DNA from: Paulownia fortunei
Taxonomy: Eukaryota > Streptophyta > Magnoliopsida > Lamiales > Paulowniaceae
DNA length: 64,000 nt
Direction: 5' to 3'
Assembly: GCA_019321725.1 (NCBI GenBank)
Contig: CM033120.1
Span: forward strand, 11,860,716 to 11,924,715
Positions 56,581 through 64,000 of the stretch are shown in pieces. Both the position numbers and the translations under genes were made by a program. The notes under the pieces were generated by a model that made no database searches, was not told where the DNA came from, and saw only the letters and a list, made by a program, of their open reading frames with translations. Position 1 is the stretch's first letter; the number at the start of each line of letters is the position of its first letter.

Positions 56581-59500
56581 CTAAAAATTCAATATTTAAA
56601 AAAAAATTACAAAATCATCCCAAATCATCCCCAATAAACCGTAAAATGCGGTTTCAACAATTATTAAGTCGATCTTGAACGACGTAAAATTCAAACTGTC
56701 ATATTGAGCCAAAAATTAACAAAACCCTCCAACCTACACCACAAACACCCCCTACTACTTAGTTAAGTGCTTAGACAACGATGGTCAATAACTGCATCCA
56801 AACATTGAAGTCCAAGAACTCAAAAAATCCTTGGGACAAATGAATCATGTGAAAATTTGCTGTCTCCACAGATAGTTTTGAAGTAGCTGTCCTACTTTTA
56901 AGTATGGGAAGTTGAGAGAATTATCAAACCCGCGGGAGTTTCCCTTTACGGAAAGATCAATATATATGACCGTGAATTTCGAACAACCAAAGATTTGTTT
57001 TCCCATGTTAAAGTCTTAGCAATGTTAGCATGAATCACGTGAAAATGATTAGTTTCAGATTCTGCCCAATAATATGATGTAGGATAAGAAGTCGGTGTTT
57101 TGAATGCTATATATATTTTATTTTTAATTTAAAAAGAAATTACTTCCCACGCACATATATGTAAGTGAAACTCTTTTCGAAATCTATGATACACTTAATT
57201 GTAAAGTTGGTAAAAAAGTTTTGTTCTTGGAGTTGAAATCAATTGTTTTGGTTAGTTTTTTTTTTTTTTCTATTTTGTAGATGAAATTTGGATTTTTTTT
57301 TTCTGACCTCAAATTCAAATTTTGCATAGTTACGTAGGTATTTTTTAGCCAAATTTTATATATTTTTGAGTTCTTTTTATGTAAGGATTATTTTGTGCAT
57401 ATATAAGAGTTTGAAGAGTTTTATTTTTTATTTTTTTCTAATCAATCAATGATATGACATTATTTCAGCAAATTTGAAGAATTTTTCTCATTGTTAACGC
57501 TTTAAAGCAACAATCTTCTATTTTTTTATTAAATTTTCTAACTTCCACTTCGTTATTATTGCTAATAAAATGCTTAATTACGTGGCTCATTAAAAAAAAC
57601 ATGTTTATAGGGGAAATAAAAAGAGAAATGAAAAGAAGAAAATGGCAGAAGAAGAAGTTAAAAAATGAGTAAAAACCTTTTTAAAATCAAGACTGTTGTT
57701 GGGCCTGGTTCTGGGCCTGGGGCTTGTAGATTAAAATTTACAACATATTGTTGTAGATTCTATTCTTCGTTGAGCGGCGTAAGTGTATTTATACAAGTAG
57801 ATTCGAGTCTTTGTTGAGCGGTTAATTAGTGTTTAACCAGCTCATTACTTGTAATCTATTGTAACTAACTACTAATCCTACTAATAGACTTGTTCGCACA
57901 CACGTATGTTTTTTGTAGGATTCGAACCAAAATCTTACACTGTCGGAATCTCGAGATCTCAACTTTACCACTTGAACAAAAATACAATGATAATTCAAAT
58001 ACTCAAGTTAAATTTATGATTTTAAAGGTTTTAAGAAATCTTGCTTCCTTCTTGTGATCAAAACTATATAAGCCAAATTAGACATACAAGTCATACATAC
58101 AAAAAGGGTACATAAATTAGGTGGAATTGAGTCTCATAATGCATGATAATATTTTTTGTGTGCATGAAAATCAATAATATAAGTAAATTAGGAAACTCAC
58201 CCCATAATAATTATTGATAAATTTAAAAATACAAAAGCTAAAAATAAAATATGTGGTAAATAACTAACTCAACCCTAAGTGACAATTGTAGTACACATTT
58301 ACAATGAGTGTAGTATGCAATTTTTCTGACATTTCACGCATAATGAAAGTTTAATACAAAATATTCACTACTCTATGATTTAACTATAAATACCCCGGGT
58401 AAAACTATAATAATGTCGCATTTCTTAGTGATTTACTAAATTTTAGTTCTTTAAAATTTTTCAAAAACTGACTTAACCACTGAAAAGTTTTTATTGAAAA
58501 AAAATTATCGACTCCCAATAATTTATTGTGCTTGGAGGTGATTTCAAGGAGTTAGATCCTCTATACCTACAATTAATTTCCAAGTTCCACCCCATCAACC
58601 TTAGAATGGTTTTGCCTCATTTCAATAAAGCTTAAAAAGATCAATTTTGCACTTGATGAGAAACATTAATTAAACCAATTACATTTTCTCCTATGAAATG
58701 CATCTTCACTTGTTTATGTTTTCATCTCAGTGGAGACAACTAAAGTAAGGCATAAAAAGTGTTCTTTACAGCTACTTACACTCGAATTTGTGACATCTAT
58801 TAGAGTTGTGTAGTTGTACCTACACAAGTGGAGTTTTCTTCACATTCTTGACATAGTTGATGGAGCCAAAACTCCTCACCCTAAAATGGATAGGCCGGTG
58901 GCTATAAAGACTTCACCGGCTTTCGGACGACGACTAGAAGATTAAATGCATTTTTCAAAAGGCTTTGTTAGGTAAGCTATAGTTGTTTGGATAGAAGTTC
59001 TTACCCTTGAAATAGCCCTAATGGCACCTTATATACCTAATTAATAAATGCTTATGTCCTGGTTAGACGTAAGTAAGATTATATGGTCGTGGATTTATCC
59101 TGAATGTCACTTTGGATCCTTTATTTTAAATTAATATTTTATTTTTTATTTTACGTCATATATAAATATCAAGTGTATAATATGATTTTTTAAATAAACA
59201 CGTAGTTGTGGATCACATATACTTGGTATGTATTCGTGATGTGTAATAGATAATTAAATAGAAATTGAAATAAAGGATCCAAAATATTTATATATAGTTC
59301 AAATCCTCTTGGATGAATGTCAGGTGTATATATTATTGACTAGATGGTGTTTTGTTAAATTTATTTAAAAGATTTTATAACATCTTACATATTATAAGAT
59401 GTTTTTGGAGTTTATAAAATATTATATCTTATTTTAAGAATAAATTATTGAAGTGTTTGGATAAAATAATATTATTGAGATTTTAAAATATTAGTAATGA

Positions 59501-61330
59501 TAATTTTATAATTACAATTATCAAAATTAAACGAATTTGTTAAAATAAAATCTTATCTTTAAAATAAGTTGGAGCTGACATACTTTTTATTATGAGTTTA
59601 TAAGGTGTCAAACAATTTTTTTTTATTATTTTATAATTTTTTTCAAAAAATATTTACCAAATACTTTTTGAGAGGTTATAAAATTTTAAATAATTTATAA
59701 ATTTTTTTAAAAAATTTATAAATTTAGTTAAATACTCTCTTGAATAAATATTTAGCTGCGTGTAACATGTGATAAGTTAGTGATTTGGTGAGAAGATTTG
59801 TGAGAGAGCACCTAAAAAAGAGATGAGCCATAGTTTAAGAAGTTAGGAGGAACAGTGCAGCTACCTAACCACATTGAATTAAAGTAAATAAAGACTCCCA
59901 ATTCTTATTTTCAATAGAAATTAGAAACTTGTGAGAATAATATAGTGGGATATAGTGACTCCTAAAAGATGCCATTGATTGTATTATAGTATTTATAACT
60001 GAAATCATTACAGAGATTTGTGATTTTGGTGCATTGCAGCATGGACAAGTCATGTGGATTGCAAGTTGCAGCTCAGTAAAGACAAGCTGTTGTCCCTTTC
60101 ACACCTTTCCTTCCACATGTATTCTAAACATCTTGTGTCCACACTATTTATATATGGATCACCAAATCTTGGACATTATGTGTCAAAATAATTTGTTATA
60201 AAATATCTTACATCTACGACTTTATTGATCATGGTTCGAATAAAGGGAATTAGAAAATCAATCAATATCCCCTTTTAAATAATTATATATACATAGGAGA
60301 TATCTTATTGTAAGCAAATTTACGACTTTATTAATTATAGTTTGAATCACCTTAAGATAGTTAGAAAATCAATCAATATCCTCATTCTAAATAATTATAT
60401 ATATATATATAGCAAAAAGTACGTTGGTATAAACTACATAAATTTATGATAATTTATATATTATCAATTAATCTTTATTATTATTTTTTATAAATTAGTT
60501 GCTGGAAAAGTCAAAAAAAAAAAAAAACGGATTTTGAAAACTAACTAGTGAAATATAACGTTATTCTTTTCCTATAATGGCTTAATTAATTTAATCGTTG
60601 GACTCAATTTTATATATTTGTTGGACAAAATATTATATAGTAGAAATTAAGAGGGCCCTTTTCTTGATTTTTTAATTATAGATTTTATATGTCAAATATA
60701 ACTTTTTTGATTGCATGAAACAATATGTTAGTCATGTTGACTTTAGCTTGAAGAAACTAGTTCTTTAGTTATTCTTACTTCGTCTATTAAAGAAAGTATT
60801 AAATGCCCCTTCGATCGCACGCGGTCCTAATAAAATAATTAATTTTTAATTTTTATTATTTTTTCCTCAATTATTCTTCTGTATGTAGAAAATAGAATAC
60901 TGTCATTTTGGTCAAATTTGAAAAATCAACACGGGTCAAATATAAAGAACGACTCGGTGAAACAAAAAAGAAAGAAAAGTAAGACGATACCAAGTATCTC
61001 TTTCCGTGAAATGATAGATACTAAACTTCAAATATTAAAAATTATGATGAACCTTCTTCTAAAAAGTAATTAATGCAGAGCTTGCTTCTTAATTTAATTT
61101 TGATCCCATATATTTTAATATATACTCTTAAAATATTTCATTATTTCATATCTAAACTAATCAATCTTATTTTGTTTACTCTCAATCTGCAAGATATATT
61201 TTGTTTAATCAATGTTGAGATTTAAAAATTCTCAACATATCGATAGGTCCAACATAATTCCAATTGTTGATCTTCAAACTTATAAATTTAATTAGAAAAT
61301 TATTAGATGATTATGTTTTCTTTCAAAATT
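56581..61330. other. gene-poor intergenic DNA
   Basis: No gene recognised across 4.7 kb. ORFs are short and AT-driven. A G-rich ggcctggttctgggcctggg stretch lies at 57700-57720, and inverted TTTATAA/TTATAAA blocks at 59350-59760 look like an old hAT-type MITE. Confidence 0.4.
60190..60395. repeat. dispersed repeat, two tandem copies of ~110 bp
   Basis: Two copies share a tctacgactttattgatcat/ttacgactttattaattat block, then a gttcgaat/gtttgaat block, then agaaaatcaatcaatatcc. Single copies occur at about 37590-37780 and 42105-42195. The ggttcgaat-type block resembles a pol III B box, so a SINE fragment is possible. Confidence 0.7.
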
Positions 61331-61331
61331 T

Positions 61332-61742
61332 GAGATTGAGTGCTCGTTTACTTAAATCGAATTGAATCGAATCGAAATTTTGATTGGTCAAAATCTTAAA
61401 TCGAAAACTGAATTGAATTAATTGGTCCGATTATGTTATAATCAAATTCTTTTTCGGCTTTTCGATTAATTAAATTATTAAAAATAAAAAAATAGATAAA
61501 TAATAAATAATAGAATTGACATAGATTTTTATTTATTATTTTTATTTTGGTGAGAAAAACATAAAAAATAGTATAAAATATTTTATAAAAATTATATATA
61601 TGAATATATAAAAATAGTAATTCATTTTTCGATCAGGTTCGATTTAGTTAATCGAAAATCGAATTGAAATTTTTGATTTAGTTTCGATACAAACTAAAAT
61701 TTTAATTTCTATTCGATTCGACCAATTAACCAAATTGTGAAC
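61332..61742. mobile_element. MITE-like element with gaatcgaat-type ends
   Basis: The left end has tcgaattgaatcgaatcg; the right end, read inward, contains ttggtcgaatcgaatag. About 410 bp, no ORF. A weaker relative lies at 47340-47720. Confidence 0.6.
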
Positions 61743-61764
61743 ATCTTCCTTGAACCTCAATGTC

Positions 61765-62045
61765 CCTTTGAAAGCGCTTAGCATACAAATGTGAGTGACG
61801 GTGGTTCGAATCCTCCAAAAAGTTTAATAAGGTTACAGGGTTTTGGTAACGAGCCTCTGTGTATTGCTGCTCCTGACAGGAAACAAAACGAATTGCGTGT
61901 CCGATCTGAATGCGAATACACTATGGACACCACACGATCGACTTTATCCGAAGGATATTCTTAGAGGGTGGACATTCCTCTCCAGAACTTAAGTCGGAGC
62001 GTAAGCCTAGATAATAGAGTATCAAAAATAAATAAATAAATAAAT
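61765..62045 (+). mobile_element. candidate SINE with B box and (aaat)n tail
   Basis: A good B box (ggttcgaatcc, 61802-61812) lies near the left end. The ~270-bp body is clearly GC-richer than its surroundings and has no ORF, and the unit ends in a (aaat)n tail (62025-62045). The A box is poor. No target duplication is identified. Confidence 0.5.
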
Positions 62046-62340
62046 ATTTGTAGAATTATGAAAATGTCAAATACATATATATTAGGGGCCAAAATGCAAT
62101 TTTACTCCCCCTTTCCCAAATAAAAAAAATATCCAGGCCAGAAGGACAACTGGTCTCCACTGACCAATCGGAGCTTTCCGTATAGTTACGTTGGTACGTA
62201 ACCATTTACGGCTTTACCCACCAAAGGGTCGGCAGAGGCACAGCAATTGGATAAATAAATTATTCAAAAAGAAAAGAAATTAAAATAAAAAAAATCCCAA
62301 AACCAAATAAAAAACTTTGCATAAAATCGATTGACATCAA
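62046..62340. other. upstream region of the MAP kinase gene
   Basis: Contains ccaatcgg (62164) as a candidate CCAAT box. No other feature recognised. Confidence 0.35.
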
Positions 62341-62681
62341 TCAAATTCATTCTCTCTTTCCCCTCTCTCCCTTACCGTCAGATCTCCAATCCCCTAAACC
62401 GTTCCATTTTTCTCTCCCTGAAGTATAATATTTCTGTCTCGAAGTTGTACGAAAATTAGCGGAGCGGCCAAAGGTTGAGCGGCGGCGGCGGCGGCATTGT
62501 GGTTGCAGTGCAGTTGTAGCTGTCGGTGGAAGCAAATGCAGTTTTTGTGAACAGTTTATCGATAAATTGTTTGGGAGTTATTAGTTTGTACTTTGTATTT
62601 TCTTCGAAAGAAAGATTGTTGCTTTGATCTGATTTGATCGAGGAATAAAGACTACTGATTGTTTGAGATAGAAAAGGAAGG
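62341..62681 (+). promoter_or_regulatory. probable 5' leader of the MAP kinase gene
   Basis: A CT-rich stretch (62347-62420) is followed by a (CGG)n run (62478-62496), typical of plant 5' leaders. An ATG-opened minus-strand ORF here is a shadow. Confidence 0.55.
62478..62496. repeat. (CGG)n trinucleotide run in the leader
   Basis: About five to six GGC/CGG units, among the most GC-rich sequence in the window. Confidence 0.85.
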
Positions 62682-63854
62682 ATGCAGCAGCAAGATCAGC
62701 GAAAGAAGGTTTGATGCGTTTCCTGCGTGCGCCTCCTTCGTTCAGTATTTAGTTTGGTTCGTCCATGATTGTATCTTCTTGTTTTCCCCTAAAGAAGAGA
62801 GTTTTATTTGTATTATGAAGCATGATTTTATTATTGTTATTATTATTTGGTTGATGATATACTAAATGAATTTTTATTTTTTTATGATTGCGCATGGGTC
62901 AGTATTCTTTATTGCGAACTCAGAAGTCCTAATCACAGAGCTGAGAAAAATATTTACCTGAAAAAATGAAGTGGAGTGAATTTTGAGTGCACTTCAGGGA
63001 TTTACCCTTTATGAGTTGGTTTATGTTTATTATGCTTTCAGACTTTGCTTTTGCATCGTCTCCAAGAACATGAGAAAAATGCTTTAGAAAGTTCTACTTA
63101 TTTTTTTGGATAATAGTGTAACAAATAGGAATTTTGGTCTTACCTTTAAATTCTTTTTTCACGAATATTGGTGGTGCCATGCTTTACAGGATTTAGTTTG
63201 AGTTTTTTCTGGCTTTTATCTTCATATCTTAGACTTTAAAAAAGAAAATTCTTATGTAAAAGTACTGGATTTTGAGATGCTTTTTTAGATAATTTTCCTT
63301 AGGTTTATACGAATGCTGTGAAAACAAAGTTTTAAATGAGTTCTTTTATCTTGAAATTCTGAACTGTATGCACTCTCTGTGCTTTTTAACTCCACATATA
63401 CCTCCACTTCCTGCATGATTAAACCATGCTATAATTATTTTGCAGATCCCAAAAGAGGCAGAATTCTTTACCGGGTATGGAGATGCCAATAGATACAAAA
63501 TTCTGGAAATTATTGGAAAGGGTAGCTATGGAGTTGTTTGTGCTGCCATTGACACACATACTGGGGAAAAAGTAGCGATAAAGAAAATAACGGACATTTT
63601 TGAGCATATCTCTGATGCTATTCGGATTTTGCGTGAGATTAAGTTGCTTCGTCTTTTGCGGCATCCTGATATTGTTGAAATTAGGCGGATCATGATGCCA
63701 CCCTCTAGGCGTGACTTCAGAGACATTTATGTTGTTTTCGAGCTTATGGAGTCTGACCTTCATCAAGTCATAAAAGCTAATGATGACTTGACACAAGAGC
63801 ATCACCGGTTTTTTCTCTATCAAATGTTACGGGCACTGAAATATATGCATACAG
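62682..63854 (+). CDS. MPK20-like: MAP kinase, TDY class (MPK18/19/20-like), 5' part
   Basis: Ser/Thr kinase acting at the end of a MAPK cascade, group D. Exons seen are 62682-62708 (MQQQDQRKK) and 63446-63854; the second ends in phase 1 at a good donor, and the gene continues past the window edge (145 residues seen). Landmarks: KGSYGVV Gly loop (34-40), VAIKK with catalytic Lys55, and the family-specific EFFTGYGDANRYKI and RHPDIVEI blocks. The TDY activation loop and the long C-terminal extension are outside. The Met-Gln-Gln start and nine-codon first exon match the MPK20 type in Arabidopsis, but MPK18/19 relatives are close. Confidence 0.92.
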
Positions 63855-64000
63855 GTAACTAGAAAGGATGATAGCATAATTGGATTTAAATTACGAATTA
63901 GTTGATAGCTACCATTACAATCTGTTGGTATATCGATGAGCTATACAGAAGATTTTGTCAGCACTGTCTTCATGCATTTTTTCTTTTGTTGCTTGCCACA
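63855..64000 (+). other. start of intron 2 of the MAP kinase gene
   Basis: Follows the GTAACT donor at 63855; no exon 3 is reached before the window ends. Confidence 0.8.

Noticed and set aside
63419..63823. 134-codon minus-strand ORF
   Set aside because: Shadow of MAP kinase exon 2 on the other strand.
1..64000. CRISPR arrays, operons or prokaryotic mobile elements
   Set aside because: No spaced direct repeats of that type; introns and plant gene families show this is plant nuclear DNA.

Overview
The window is nuclear DNA from a flowering plant, most likely a eudicot and possibly an asterid. It is AT-rich, its genes carry GT-AG introns, and its proteins resemble Arabidopsis families exon by exon. 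It is dense in plant transposon relics. I cannot name the species from the sequence.

Layout. (1) 1-28.7 kb is a cytochrome P450 CYP72A tandem array broken up by transposons. It holds a pseudogene (4578-5910) whose intron 2 contains the 3' half of a Ty1/Copia element with its 3' LTR, an apparently intact five-exon CYP72A gene (7456-9841), an orphan CYP72A-type promoter with no gene (about 13.9-14.3 kb), a second intact CYP72A gene (25573-27709) and an exon-5 scrap (about 28.32-28.69 kb). Between them lie a Tourist/Harbinger-like element with a TAA duplication, a Harbinger transposase relic, a MITE carrying internal tandem repeats, a hAT-like MITE, a 1.1 kb fold-back element, a candidate non-autonomous LTR element with an internal minisatellite, and a decayed Helitron Rep gene with recognisable HUH and Tyr motifs. 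(2) 31.4-34.9 kb, minus strand: a six-exon plastid-type solanesyl diphosphate synthase. (3) 43.7-44.7 kb, minus strand: a four-exon secreted X8/CBM43 protein. (4) 48.1-50.7 kb, plus strand: a plastid chalcone-isomerase-like fatty-acid-binding protein (FAP3 type), converging tail to tail with (5) 50.9-53.0 kb, minus strand: a receptor-like kinase without an ectodomain (At1g78530 type). (6) 53.7-62 kb: gene-poor DNA with a 1.6 kb-offset segmental duplication, MITEs and a candidate SINE. (7) 62.3 kb to the window edge: the 5' end of a TDY-class (MPK18/19/20-like) MAP kinase.

The single-copy genes look like unrelated housekeeping or signalling loci. The only evident functional grouping is the CYP72A array, where tandem duplication and transposon insertion together left two intact genes and at least three remnants. 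Exon boundaries were set by GT/AG sites, reading phase and family conservation. Each of the five complete models closes in phase, which is good internal support, but no transcript data were available.
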